Positions 1 through 7,020 are shown, counted from the stretch's first letter. The stretch is DNA of 8,266 bases from Campylobacterota bacterium (GCA_011330645.1 DRQB01000194.1:1-8266); one strand, 5' to 3'. The notes: generated by a model not told the origin, from the sequence alone. Program-made: numbers and translations.

Positions 1-1308
1 CGCAATGCTCTTACCTGTCAAAATAGCATGAATAGCTTTATACATCGTTGGCTGTCTTATGGCAGTATAAATCATCGTATTGGCAACAAGATTTGGCAGA
101 AGCACTTCATCTGCACCTGCATATTTAAATTTATCTATAGTCTCAGGGTCATTCACACGCGCAATCACCTTGATACTTTTGGAAATACTTTTGGCATTGA
201 GTGTAATATAGATATTTTCCACATCACTTGAAGTCAAACATAAGATAGTTACATCACAATACTCAGCATCAAATCTACTGAGTGTTTTATGGCTACTTGC
301 ATCTTCATGTATGGCAATATAGCCATCTTTTTTTGCTGCTTCTACCCGTGTAGGGTCAGTGTCCATAATCACATAATGTTCCAAGGGTTGTCTTTGTTGA
401 CGAAAAAACATTTTTGTCATCTGTCCATATCCACAAATAAGCATAAAAGATTTACTTTTATTCATTTGTTCTATAATGCGATATTCTTTCAGTTCATTGA
501 GTCTTTCTGAAAAAGCAGAGACAATCACAGAAGTCACAAATGAAATCATCGCAATACCACTGACAATAATCAGAATAGAAATTGCCCTACCCACATCAGT
601 AACAGGAGAAATATCTCCATATCCCACAGTAGAGATAGTGACTATCGCCCAATAAATACCATCAAATAGCGTATGGATATTACTGTTTTTATCTGCTTCG
701 AGTATATAAATAGCAATCCCTGAAGTAAGTACGATAAACAAAAGTAAAAAAAGCAGCGTAAGAAGTTCAAACTTTTTATTGACAAGGACATCGACAAATT
801 GCTTGATACTCTTGGTGTAACGTAAAAGTTTAAAGACTCTAAATAAAATAAAAACCCGCAATATCCTCAATGGTCTATAGGCAGGTAAGATGGCTAATAA
901 ATCAACAATTGCAGAAGGGGTTACCATATATTTTAGTTTTGCCACTAAACCTTTTTTAAGTACTGTGTATAGACTAAACTCTCGACCTAAAAATTTGGCA
1001 TCATTATACTCTTTTATCATCATTTCAGAAAGATCATTATGCACCCATAAACGTAGCAGGTACTCTACTGCGAAGATAAATGAAACCACATAAATATCAT
1101 AATTATCCAACCATGCAGGCACGGGATTTTTGACTTCATAAATAAGAATAAGCACAGAAGAGATAACCAAAAAGATTATGGTTAAATCAAAATAACGTTT
1201 ATAGGGATTATTGGTATCAAAAAGTAGTGTTTTGGCAAATGCTTTGACTGCTTTGTATTGAGCAGAACGGTGAAGAAAGAGTGCGAATGATAACAACAAC
1301 TCCTTCAT
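1..1308 (-). CDS. Voltage-sensor potassium channel with cytosolic RCK (TrkA-N) domain, C-terminus cut off by the window edge
   Basis: This is an inner-membrane ion channel of the six-helix Kv type, probably passing K+ under voltage and ligand control. 436 codons are visible and the frame is open at the left edge. Likely helices are S1 about 40-60, S2 70-90, S3 128-144, S4 145-166, S5 179-203 and S6 240-266. The filter TVGYGD is at 227-232, after the pore helix. S4 carries basic residues every third position (R145, R148, R151, R157, K160, R163, K166); E82 in S2 and D136 in S3 fit the counter-charges of a voltage sensor. An RCK domain starts near 288 with GYGQMT (293-298), a Rossmann loop whose usual third glycine is T298; D316 may bind the nucleotide ribose. 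The ATG at 1308 has AGGAG seven bases upstream. The gene follows gatB by 19 nt and probably shares its mRNA. The S2-S3 linker is unusually long. The ion channel call is firm; gating ligand and physiological role are unknown. Confidence 0.92.
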   Translation of the reverse strand, partial: MKELLLSFALFLHRSAQYKAVKAFAKTLLFDTNNPYKRYFDLTIIFLVISSVLILIYEVKNPVPAWLDNYDIYVVSFIFAVEYLLRLWVHNDLSEMMIKEYNDAKFLGREFSLYTVLKKGLVAKLKYMVTPSAIVDLLAILPAYRPLRILRVFILFRVFKLLRYTKSIKQFVDVLVNKKFELLTLLFLLLFIVLTSGIAIYILEADKNSNIHTLFDGIYWAIVTISTVGYGDISPVTDVGRAISILIIVSGIAMISFVTSVIVSAFSERLNELKEYRIIEQMNKSKSFMLICGYGQMTKMFFRQQRQPLEHYVIMDTDPTRVEAAKKDGYIAIHEDASSHKTLSRFDAEYCDVTILCLTSSDVENIYITLNAKSISKSIKVIARVNDPETIDKFKYAGADEVLLPNLVANTMIYTAIRQPTMYKAIHAILTGKSIA

Positions 1309-1315
1309 CTATGCG

Positions 1316-1320
1316 CTCCT
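1316..1320 (-). promoter_or_regulatory. Ribosome binding site of the potassium channel gene
   Basis: AGGAG lies seven bases before the ATG at 1308, inside the 19-base gap after the gatB stop codon. It supports that ATG as the start and shows that the channel gene has its own ribosome entry, although it is probably co-transcribed with gatB. Confidence 0.75.
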
Positions 1321-1327
1321 CATTGGA

Positions 1328-2758
1328 CTATGAAAGTCTCTGTTTTAGTAACTCATTTACTTTACCAGGGTTTGCAGTTCCCTTGGATGCTTTCATTGTC
1401 TGTCCTACAAAAAATCCAAAGAGTTTGTCTTTCCCAGATTTGTACTGTTCAACTTTATCTTGGTTGTTCTCAAGTATCTCATCGATAATGGCTAAAATAG
1501 CTCCATCATCACTTACTTGAGCCAGTCCAAGCTCTTCAATAAGTGCATCAACATCACGGTTCTCATTCTCCATCATGTGGTCAAGTATCTCTTTCCCACC
1601 TTTTCCTGAGATAGTATCATCGGATATTTTAGCTACCAAAGTACCTAATGCCTTAGCATCTATGGGAGAGTTCTCTATGCTGTAACCTGCTTTATTTAAA
1701 CGTCCAAGTAGCTCAGAGGTAAACCAAGTAACCGCAGTCTTTGGTACAGCGCCTTGCTCTAGCATCTCTTCAAAATAGTATGCCATTTCTTTGTCCGAAG
1801 TAATCACCAAGGCATCATACATCTTGATACCGAGTTCTTCAGTGTAACGTTTTACTTTTACATCAGGAAGCTCTGGCATGATTTTTGCCTCGTCTATCAT
1901 CTCTTGTGTCACAACCAATGGACGTAAATCAGGGTCTGGGAAATAACGGTAATCTGCTGCTTCCTCTTTGCCTCTCATAGAACGTGTCTCACCTGCATCC
2001 ACATCCCATAGACGTGTCTCCTGATAGACTTCCTCATCATAAACACCATCTTCATATGCTTCTGTCTGACGTTGCACTTCATAGGCAATGGCAGCAGCTA
2101 CAAATTTAAAAGAGTTGATATTTTTAATCTCCACTCTTGTACCGAATGCCTCTTGTCCTTTAGGACGTATAGAGACATTGACATCACATCTAAACGACCC
2201 TTCTTGCATGTTCGCATCAGAAATGTCCAAATAACGCACAGTAGAGTGCAGTTTTTTCAAATAAGCCACAGCTTCATCTGAGCTTCTCATGTCTGGGTCT
2301 GAGACTATTTCAAGTAAAGGTGTACCTGCACGGTTCAAGTCCACTTTTGAGTGATCACCCTCATGCATATTTTTCCCTGCATCTGCCTCAAGGTGTGCCT
2401 GTGTCATCCCAATCGTTTTTTTACTACCATCAGGAAGGTCAATAATCACTTCACCTTTTTGTACGATTGCCTTAGTGAGTTGGGTAATCTGATATGCCGA
2501 TGGACTGTCTGGATAAAAATATGATTTTCTATCGAAATGCGAAGTGTGGTTTACATTTGCATTGATAGCATAACCAAGTCTCATTGCTTTGATAGCCGCT
2601 TCTCTATTGACCACAGGTAAGGCACCTGGTAATGCTAAACAAGTAGGACAAGTATTGCTGTTTTGATGCTCTGCAAAAGAGGTAGGGCAAGCACAAAAAA
2701 GTTTTGTTTTTGTGTTGAGTTGTACGTGAACTTCAAGACCGATGACGGTTTCAAACAT
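1328..2758 (-). CDS. gatB: Aspartyl/glutamyl-tRNA(Asn/Gln) amidotransferase subunit B
   Basis: GatB is the kinase/tRNA-binding subunit of the cytosolic GatCAB complex. It phosphorylates the side chain of Glu-tRNA(Gln) or Asp-tRNA(Asn) so that ammonia from GatA can convert it to Gln or Asn. The protein opens with the family start FETVIGLEVHVQL (2-14), has four cysteines in two CxC/CxxC pairs for zinc (C22, C24, C37, C40), a YPD...YQIT segment (82-92), the GatB signature around 141-153 (LNRAGTPLLEIVS) and the helical GatB/YqeY tail from about 328 to the end. At 476 residues it is full length. GAGG lies about nine bases before the ATG and a TATAAT box stands upstream, so it probably starts its own transcript, with the potassium channel gene behind it. 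gatA and gatC are not in the window, which is common because the three genes are often scattered in Campylobacterota. Campylobacterota generally use this indirect route for Gln-tRNA and often Asn-tRNA. Confidence 0.98.
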   Translation of the reverse strand: MFETVIGLEVHVQLNTKTKLFCACPTSFAEHQNSNTCPTCLALPGALPVVNREAAIKAMRLGYAINANVNHTSHFDRKSYFYPDSPSAYQITQLTKAIVQKGEVIIDLPDGSKKTIGMTQAHLEADAGKNMHEGDHSKVDLNRAGTPLLEIVSDPDMRSSDEAVAYLKKLHSTVRYLDISDANMQEGSFRCDVNVSIRPKGQEAFGTRVEIKNINSFKFVAAAIAYEVQRQTEAYEDGVYDEEVYQETRLWDVDAGETRSMRGKEEAADYRYFPDPDLRPLVVTQEMIDEAKIMPELPDVKVKRYTEELGIKMYDALVITSDKEMAYYFEEMLEQGAVPKTAVTWFTSELLGRLNKAGYSIENSPIDAKALGTLVAKISDDTISGKGGKEILDHMMENENRDVDALIEELGLAQVSDDGAILAIIDEILENNQDKVEQYKSGKDKLFGFFVGQTMKASKGTANPGKVNELLKQRLS

Positions 2759-2788
2759 AAGTAATATCCTCGTTAAATAATTGAAGAT

Positions 2789-2794
2789 ATTATA
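2789..2794 (-). promoter_or_regulatory. Promoter -10 element upstream of gatB
   Basis: A perfect TATAAT on the minus strand, preceded by AAAACGC, lies in the 49-base gap between the 94-residue membrane protein gene and gatB, about 30 bases before the gatB ATG. No good TTGACA-type -35 box is visible. Housekeeping promoters of Campylobacter and Helicobacter commonly lack one and use AT-rich upstream DNA. The start of transcription would fall near 2782. Confidence 0.6.
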
Positions 2795-2807
2795 GCGTTT
2801 TGGTTAT

Positions 2808-3092
2808 TTAAGGTAGGTTATGGGGTTTATCTTTTTGGGCAACTAACTGTTGAAGTAATGCGGTTTGCTTTTTAAGTTCTAAATGTTTCTCTTTTATCGT
2901 AATCACCACTTCAAGTAAAAGTACAGCAACCATTCCAGGTATTGCACCTACAAATGCTGATATCAGTGCAAATAAAAATGAATCATGATAAAAAGAGAGG
3001 AAAGAGGTCACTGCCCCAATAATAACGGATGCCCAAGCGACACCCAAAAGAAAGTTTACTACGAAACTAAGAGATTTATCTTCTAGTCTCAT
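2808..3092 (-). CDS. Small two-helix membrane protein of unknown function, downstream of atpB
   Basis: I do not recognise a named family. The 94-residue protein has two long hydrophobic segments, about 9-34 and 39-66, joined by a short polar turn (SFYHDS). A charged, leucine- and glutamine-rich tail (67-88) follows and could form a short coiled coil in the cytoplasm. The second segment contains a helix-breaking GAIPGM (49-54). The ATG lies eight bases after the atpB stop codon and no Shine-Dalgarno sequence is visible, so its translation is probably coupled to atpB. The position suggests a link to the ATP synthase membrane sector, for example a small assembly or accessory factor in the way AtpI or AtpZ are elsewhere, but no sequence feature proves this. 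The length, hydrophobic pattern and tight spacing make a real gene very likely. Confidence 0.82.
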   Translation of the reverse strand: MRLEDKSLSFVVNFLLGVAWASVIIGAVTSFLSFYHDSFLFALISAFVGAIPGMVAVLLLEVVITIKEKHLELKKQTALLQQLVAQKDKPHNLP

Positions 3093-3100
3093 AGGGATTA

Positions 3101-3826
3101 TTATACAGCACCCATTGTATCGACAACTGGGTTTGGTGCTTTTTCATGTTCTTCATCTACTGCAACTGCACCTGCAAGGTAAACATAAATAAGAATCATA
3201 AATACAAACGTCTGAAGCAATGCTGAGAATGAAAGTAAAAGATATGCAGGAAGTGGTGCTACAAAAGGTACTAACATGAGAAGTACCCATAAGAACAAGT
3301 CATCCCCTTTGATGTTACCAAAAAGTCTGAATGAAAGTGAGATGATTCTTGAAATGTGAGATACGATTTCAATAGGGAACATAAGTGGAGCAAGTAATTT
3401 TACAGGACCAGCAAAGTGTGCAAAATAGTGTACAACACCTTTTTCTCTGATACCTTCATAGTTGTAGTAAAAAAATACCATAAGTGCCAAAGGTAAAGTC
3501 ACGTTGATGTTTGAAGTTGGAGATTCAAATCCTGGGATAATACCAATCACGTTTGATACAAAAATGAAAAGTCCAACCGCTGCTACAAGTGGTAGATACT
3601 TGCGTGCAAGCTCTTCACCTATAACATCTTTACCCATAGCAATCACACCACCAAGGTATGCTTCCATGACATTCTGAGTACCATTTGGTACAGCTCTAAG
3701 GCTTTTTGTAGCCATTTTAGCGATAAGTATTACTATCGCAGATACCAATAGTAAATGCGCAATCAATACCACAGAGTGGTTGTGCTCTCCAAAAATACCG
3801 CCAAGGTAAGTAAATACACCTTCCAT
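3101..3826 (-). CDS. atpB: F1Fo ATP synthase subunit a
   Basis: Subunit a forms the two proton half-channels of the Fo sector in the inner membrane, beside the rotating c-ring. The 241-residue protein has several hydrophobic helices. The essential stator arginine is R167 in SFRLFGN (165-171), matching E. coli R210. Q205 in LQTFVFM matches Q252, and D176 sits where E. coli has E219. The start has AGGA about seven bases upstream and a TATAAT promoter box before that. None of the other ATP synthase subunit genes is nearby; a detached atpB is known from Campylobacter and Helicobacter, where the remaining subunits form a separate operon. A 94-residue membrane protein gene follows after eight bases. 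The identification is secure. Confidence 0.98.
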   Translation of the reverse strand: MEGVFTYLGGIFGEHNHSVVLIAHLLLVSAIVILIAKMATKSLRAVPNGTQNVMEAYLGGVIAMGKDVIGEELARKYLPLVAAVGLFIFVSNVIGIIPGFESPTSNINVTLPLALMVFFYYNYEGIREKGVVHYFAHFAGPVKLLAPLMFPIEIVSHISRIISLSFRLFGNIKGDDLFLWVLLMLVPFVAPLPAYLLLSFSALLQTFVFMILIYVYLAGAVAVDEEHEKAPNPVVDTMGAV

Positions 3827-3856
3827 AAAACATCCTCTTATATAAATATTGTGGGG

Positions 3857-3862
3857 ATTATA
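3857..3862 (-). promoter_or_regulatory. Promoter -10 element upstream of atpB
   Basis: A perfect TATAAT on the minus strand, preceded by AAAAAAGC, lies in the 65-base gap between the DUF2400 gene and atpB. A start of transcription near 3850 would give a leader of about 24 bases containing the AGGA ribosome binding site. The upstream region is AT-rich with no strong -35 match, as is usual for Campylobacterota sigma-70 promoters. It would let atpB be expressed independently of the upstream trpD-lptB operon. Confidence 0.65.
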
Positions 3863-3891
3863 GCTTTTTTGTACTTAATTTTGACTAAGAA

Positions 3892-4644
3892 TTATTGTAA
3901 TTTTTCCTGTCCCAGTCTGTAGAGTGCGAAATCATACTTTATGGGGTCAGAATTATCGAATTTACGAAGTCTTTGTGTCACTTCAATGGCTGCTTTCATG
4001 TCATAGGTTTTTCGTTTAAGTAGTCCTAAGCGTTGTGATACTTTAAATGTATGGGTATCTAGTGGCATAAGTAAATCTTTTTTATCTATCTTCGTCCAAA
4101 GCCCCATATCTAAGGCATCATTACGTACCATCCAACGCAGATACATCATGTAACGTTTATAGGTTCCTGCCGCACTTACTTTTTTAGGTACTGAGCCTAC
4201 AAGAAAATCATATCCCCTACTTTTGTGGGGATATACCTTTTTTAAAGTCTCTATAAACTCCCACAATCCCTCTAAAATATTTTCTTCTTTTTTGTAGCCT
4301 TTATAAAAAATATCTTCAATGCTATCTATTTCTTTAAGTCTTTTAAGTGCAATAAATATAGCTGAAACATCATCAGAATTTTGAAAACGATAATAATGTG
4401 TGGAAAGTGTTTGTTTAATATTCTTTTCATTAGCCTCAAGTAAAGAAAAATCCAAACTTTGTAAAAACTTTACAATAAGCCTTGCATTTCCATAAGCAAA
4501 CAATGCACATATCAGTGCAACAGATTCATCTTTGTATTGTGAAGCAATAAGCAGTGGGTCTGGCTTATCTAATGAAATTTCAGAGCTTTTATTTCTATAA
4601 ATAACTTCTTCATCTAAGAGTATTTTTACTTTTTTAAGTGTCAT
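3892..4644 (-). CDS. DUF2400 / TIGR02757 family protein
   Basis: This is a 250-residue protein of a conserved but poorly characterised family. Typical segments are KPDP (27-30) near the N-terminus, an all-helical middle, YKRYMMYLRWMVRND (162-176), the DMGLW stretch (179-183), PLDTHTFKVSQRLGL (194-208) and the C-terminal DPIKYDFALYRLG (233-245). The PLDTH and DPxxYDFAL blocks are the family hallmarks. The helical make-up and the late DP...YDFAL segment recall helix-hairpin-helix DNA glycosylase folds, but I cannot show an active site, so no function is claimed. I chose the ATG at 4644, whose A is also the last base of the lptB stop codon (TGATG); a TTG one codon earlier would also keep the frame open. 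No Shine-Dalgarno sequence is visible, so coupling to lptB translation is likely. It is the last gene before the atpB promoter. Confidence 0.9.
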   Translation of the reverse strand: MTLKKVKILLDEEVIYRNKSSEISLDKPDPLLIASQYKDESVALICALFAYGNARLIVKFLQSLDFSLLEANEKNIKQTLSTHYYRFQNSDDVSAIFIALKRLKEIDSIEDIFYKGYKKEENILEGLWEFIETLKKVYPHKSRGYDFLVGSVPKKVSAAGTYKRYMMYLRWMVRNDALDMGLWTKIDKKDLLMPLDTHTFKVSQRLGLLKRKTYDMKAAIEVTQRLRKFDNSDPIKYDFALYRLGQEKLQ

Positions 4645-5366
4645 CAAAAGGTAAAATGTTCACCCAAATAGTACTTACGTACATTTTCATCATTGGCTAT
4701 CTCATGACTTGTTCCAGTGGCCAACATATGCCCTGAACGCATGACATAGGCTCTGTCACAAATACCAAGTGTCTCACGTACATTGTGGTCAGTGATGAGT
4801 ATGCCCATATCTAGTTCTACAAGTTGTTTTATGATATTTTGTATGTCTATCACAGCGATAGGATCAACTCCAGCAAAAGGTTCATCCAGTAAAAGAAATT
4901 TAGGTTCTCCTACCAATGCACGTGCTATTTCAACCCTTCTTCTCTCTCCCCCACTCAGACGAATACCCAAACGTGCACGAATAGGTTCAATATTGAAGAT
5001 TTCAAGGAGTTTTTCTATACGAGGCTGCACAGTTTCTTTTGCTAGTTTAAGTGCTTCCGCTGCGATGAGTAGGTTTTCTTCTACTGTCAAATCTTTAAAG
5101 ATGCTGGACTCTTGTGGTAAATACCCTATCCCCATTTGTGCACGTGCACTTAATGGTAATTTTGTCACATCCTTACCGTCTAAAAAGACTTCTCCTTCAG
5201 TCGCATCTGTCAGTCCACAGACCATGTAAAAAGAGGTGGTTTTTCCTGCACCATTAGGACCTAAAAGTCCCACAATCTCTTTAGAATTCACCTTTAAAGA
5301 GATATCATGCACTATTTGTGTTTTTTTAATGGTCTTTGCAAGGTTTTTAGCTTCAAGTGTATGCAT
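4644..5366 (-). CDS. lptB: Lipopolysaccharide export ABC transporter ATP-binding protein LptB
   Basis: LptB is the cytoplasmic ATPase of the LptB2FG complex, which pulls lipopolysaccharide out of the inner membrane and pushes it along the Lpt bridge to the outer membrane. At 240 residues it is a single nucleotide-binding domain: Walker A GPNGAGKT (36-43), Q-loop Q85, signature LSGGE (137-141), Walker B FLLLDE (157-162) with catalytic E162, D-loop AGVD (165-168) and switch H194. The LSGGERRRVEIARAL block, the DEPFAGVDPIAV block and the KYYLGEHF end are characteristic of LptB rather than of amino-acid importers such as LivF. The ATG at 5366 shares its last base with the first base of the tsaE stop (TAATG). 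It is followed by a DUF2400 gene, not by rpoN, which commonly follows lptB in proteobacteria and Campylobacter. A Gram-negative envelope is implied. Confidence 0.97.
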   Translation of the reverse strand: MHTLEAKNLAKTIKKTQIVHDISLKVNSKEIVGLLGPNGAGKTTSFYMVCGLTDATEGEVFLDGKDVTKLPLSARAQMGIGYLPQESSIFKDLTVEENLLIAAEALKLAKETVQPRIEKLLEIFNIEPIRARLGIRLSGGERRRVEIARALVGEPKFLLLDEPFAGVDPIAVIDIQNIIKQLVELDMGILITDHNVRETLGICDRAYVMRSGHMLATGTSHEIANDENVRKYYLGEHFTF

Positions 5367-5785
5367 TATGCGTCTATCCTATACGTTCTACTATTTTGGT
5401 TTGATTCTATCTCTACAGTGACAACATTATAGCCAACACCCTCTAAAAAGGATTTAAGCGCATCACTTCCCCATTCAACCATGTGCCAACCCTCTTTTTC
5501 AAACTCTTCAAAAAGTCCCATCTGCATAAACTCCTCATGCTCCAGTCTATACAAATCATAATGATAAAGGTTCTTTCCTTCTTTACTTTCATAGCACTGC
5601 TGGAGAGAGAAAGTAGGAGAAGTGACTTCTCCTACGATACCTTTTTCTTTTGCGATAGCCTGTGTAAGTGTCGTTTTCCCTGCTGCTAGATCTCCACGAA
5701 GAAATACAATAGCATTTGCAGGTAAAGTATTTTCTAAGTACGCTACAACTTTAGGTAATTCATCTAATGAAGCAATAATTTCCAT
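5366..5785 (-). CDS. tsaE: tRNA threonylcarbamoyladenosine biosynthesis ATPase TsaE
   Basis: TsaE is the small P-loop ATPase that works with TsaD and TsaB in adding threonylcarbamoyl to A37 of ANN-decoding tRNAs (t6A). The 139-residue protein shows the P-loop GDLAAGKT (31-38), the switch block TSPTF (55-59), the acidic YHYDLYRL block (74-81) with D77, and the family's EW pair (E104, W105). Length and motif order match the family. In the P-loop, residue 34 is alanine where most relatives have glycine (GDLGAGKT); the general GxxxxGKT pattern is kept, so activity should not be lost. It starts five bases after the trpD stop codon with no clear Shine-Dalgarno sequence, and its own stop overlaps the lptB start. 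Coupled translation within the trpD-tsaE-lptB mRNA is likely. Confidence 0.96.
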   Translation of the reverse strand: MEIIASLDELPKVVAYLENTLPANAIVFLRGDLAAGKTTLTQAIAKEKGIVGEVTSPTFSLQQCYESKEGKNLYHYDLYRLEHEEFMQMGLFEEFEKEGWHMVEWGSDALKSFLEGVGYNVVTVEIESNQNSRTYRIDA

Positions 5786-5790
5786 ACAAT

Positions 5791-6768
5791 CTATGCCAAT
5801 TTTTGACTGATATCAGCCATAATATTTAGATGTTCTCTGGCTTTGCCACTATCGAGTTGTGCTTCTACCATAGAAATAGCTTCTTCCAAATCACGGACAT
5901 TTCCATCTACAAACAATGCAAAAGCCGCATTGAGTACTACGATATCTCTTTTGGCTCCACGCTCTTCTCCTGTGTAGATATCTCTGGTAATTTGTGCATT
6001 AAAGGCAGCATCTCCACCAAGTATCGCAACTTTAGGAGCTAGTTTAAATCCAAAGGCTTCAGGGTTTATTTCGCCCTCAGAAATGCGATTGTCTTCCACA
6101 TAGGCAAAAGAGGTATTACAGGCAAGTCCTATCTCATCCATACCATCTTGACTACTCACCACATAAGCTCTCTTGCATCCAAGTTCCAAAAGCGCTTCTG
6201 CCATACGTTTAATATAAGAAGGATCAAAGACACCAAGTAGGTATTTTTGTGCACCTGCAGGGTTTGTCAAAGGTCCCAATATGTTAAAGATTGTTCTATG
6301 GTCTATCGATTTACGTATAGGCATAATATGTTTCATCGCAGGGTGATGATCAGTAGCTGGGAAAAAACAAAATCCTGTCTCTTCAAGCATCTTAATCTTG
6401 TTTTCAATGCTTAAATCCAAGTTGATTCCCAATGCTTCTAGTACATCGGTTGAACCAGAGTTAGAGGTGATGCTTCTGTTTCCATGTTTTGCTACCACAC
6501 GTCCCATGGATGCAAGTAGTAATGATACTGTAGTAGAGATGTTAAAACTACCACTCTTATCTCCACCCGTTCCCACAATGTCTATAGCTTTTGCACGAAG
6601 TTCATCTGATAGATTAAGTTTAATAGAGTGTTCACGCATCACAGATGCCGCTGTGGCAATATCTGCACCTGTTTCACCTTTCTCATAAAGGTCTATAAGA
6701 AATTGACGTGCCTCATTTTGGGGCATTTCATTATTAAACAGTTTTTCAAATTGGGTTTTCATATCCAT
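5791..6768 (-). CDS. trpD: Anthranilate phosphoribosyltransferase
   Basis: TrpD joins anthranilate to phosphoribosyl pyrophosphate, the second step of tryptophan synthesis in the cytoplasm. The 325-residue protein has the helical N-terminal bundle and the ribosyltransferase core: GTGGD (66-70) with the following KSGSFNIST for pyrophosphate, KHGNR (94-98), GPLTNP (165-170) and DGMDE (208-212) for the metal-bound substrate. All the usual catalytic motifs are intact, arguing against a TrpD2-type paralogue. The ATG at 6768 directly follows the TAA of the S4 protein gene and has AAGGAG six bases upstream. A second ATG two codons in would sit too far from that site. No other trp gene is in the window, so this trpD stands apart from a classical trp operon and is not fused to trpG, unlike the trpGD gene of Campylobacter jejuni. 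No attenuator or operator is visible before it. Confidence 0.97.
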   Translation of the reverse strand: MDMKTQFEKLFNNEMPQNEARQFLIDLYEKGETGADIATAASVMREHSIKLNLSDELRAKAIDIVGTGGDKSGSFNISTTVSLLLASMGRVVAKHGNRSITSNSGSTDVLEALGINLDLSIENKIKMLEETGFCFFPATDHHPAMKHIMPIRKSIDHRTIFNILGPLTNPAGAQKYLLGVFDPSYIKRMAEALLELGCKRAYVVSSQDGMDEIGLACNTSFAYVEDNRISEGEINPEAFGFKLAPKVAILGGDAAFNAQITRDIYTGEERGAKRDIVVLNAAFALFVDGNVRDLEEAISMVEAQLDSGKAREHLNIMADISQKLA

Positions 6769-7014
6769 TTAAAGCTCCTTTACGAACTCTTCTTTTTGAG
6801 ATTTTGGTATAGTCTTGGTCTTAGGAATCTGAAGCACCTCATAATGCTTCGCACCCTTAAGATACTCTATGGTTATCTTATCACCAATCTTCACATCTTT
6901 AGAAGCTTTGGCTTTCATACCATTTATTAACACTACACCAGACTTAAGCATATCTGTAGCAATGGTACGACGTTTTACTACATTGACTGCACTTAACCAT
7001 TTATCTACACGCAT
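6769..7014 (-). CDS. Small S4-domain RNA-binding protein, RqcP/Hsp15-like
   Basis: An 81-residue protein that is almost entirely an S4 RNA-binding domain: MRVDKWL (1-7), the basic KRRT turn (14-17), then SGVVLINGMKAKASKDVKIGD (25-45), followed by a short strand and a basic tail. The short length and the KRRT...KASKDVKIGD pattern look closer to RqcP (YabO), which stabilises the P-site tRNA during ribosome-associated quality control with RqcH, than to the longer E. coli Hsp15 (HslR), but the two families are alike and the exact role is an inference. I chose the ATG at 7014 because AAGGA lies six bases before it and the family starts at MR[LV]DK. A longer reading from a TTG at 7041 would run into the palindromic repeat and add nine unrelated residues. 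The trpD ribosome binding site is inside its last codons. Confidence 0.92.
   Translation of the reverse strand: MRVDKWLSAVNVVKRRTIATDMLKSGVVLINGMKAKASKDVKIGDKITIEYLKGAKHYEVLQIPKTKTIPKSQKEEFVKEL
6775..6780 (-). promoter_or_regulatory. Ribosome binding site of trpD, inside the end of the S4 gene
   Basis: AAGGAG, the strongest Shine-Dalgarno sequence in the window, lies six bases before the trpD ATG at 6768 and overlaps the last codons of the upstream gene. It decides between the ATG at 6768 and the one at 6762. Confidence 0.8.
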
Positions 7015-7020
7015 ACATAA

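Noticed and set aside
4642..4647. TTG at 4647 as the start of the DUF2400 protein
   Set aside because: The ATG one codon later overlaps the lptB stop in the common TGATG arrangement and is the simpler start; the difference is a single residue.
4783..5229. Plus-strand open frame of 148 codons opposite lptB
   Set aside because: It is antisense to the ATPase core of lptB, has serine-rich low-complexity composition and no recognisable domain.
5678..5695. Possible P-loop defect in TsaE (GDLAAGKT instead of GDLGAGKT)
   Set aside because: The essential GxxxxGKT residues are all present and alanine at the variable position is compatible with nucleotide binding, so this is ordinary family variation.
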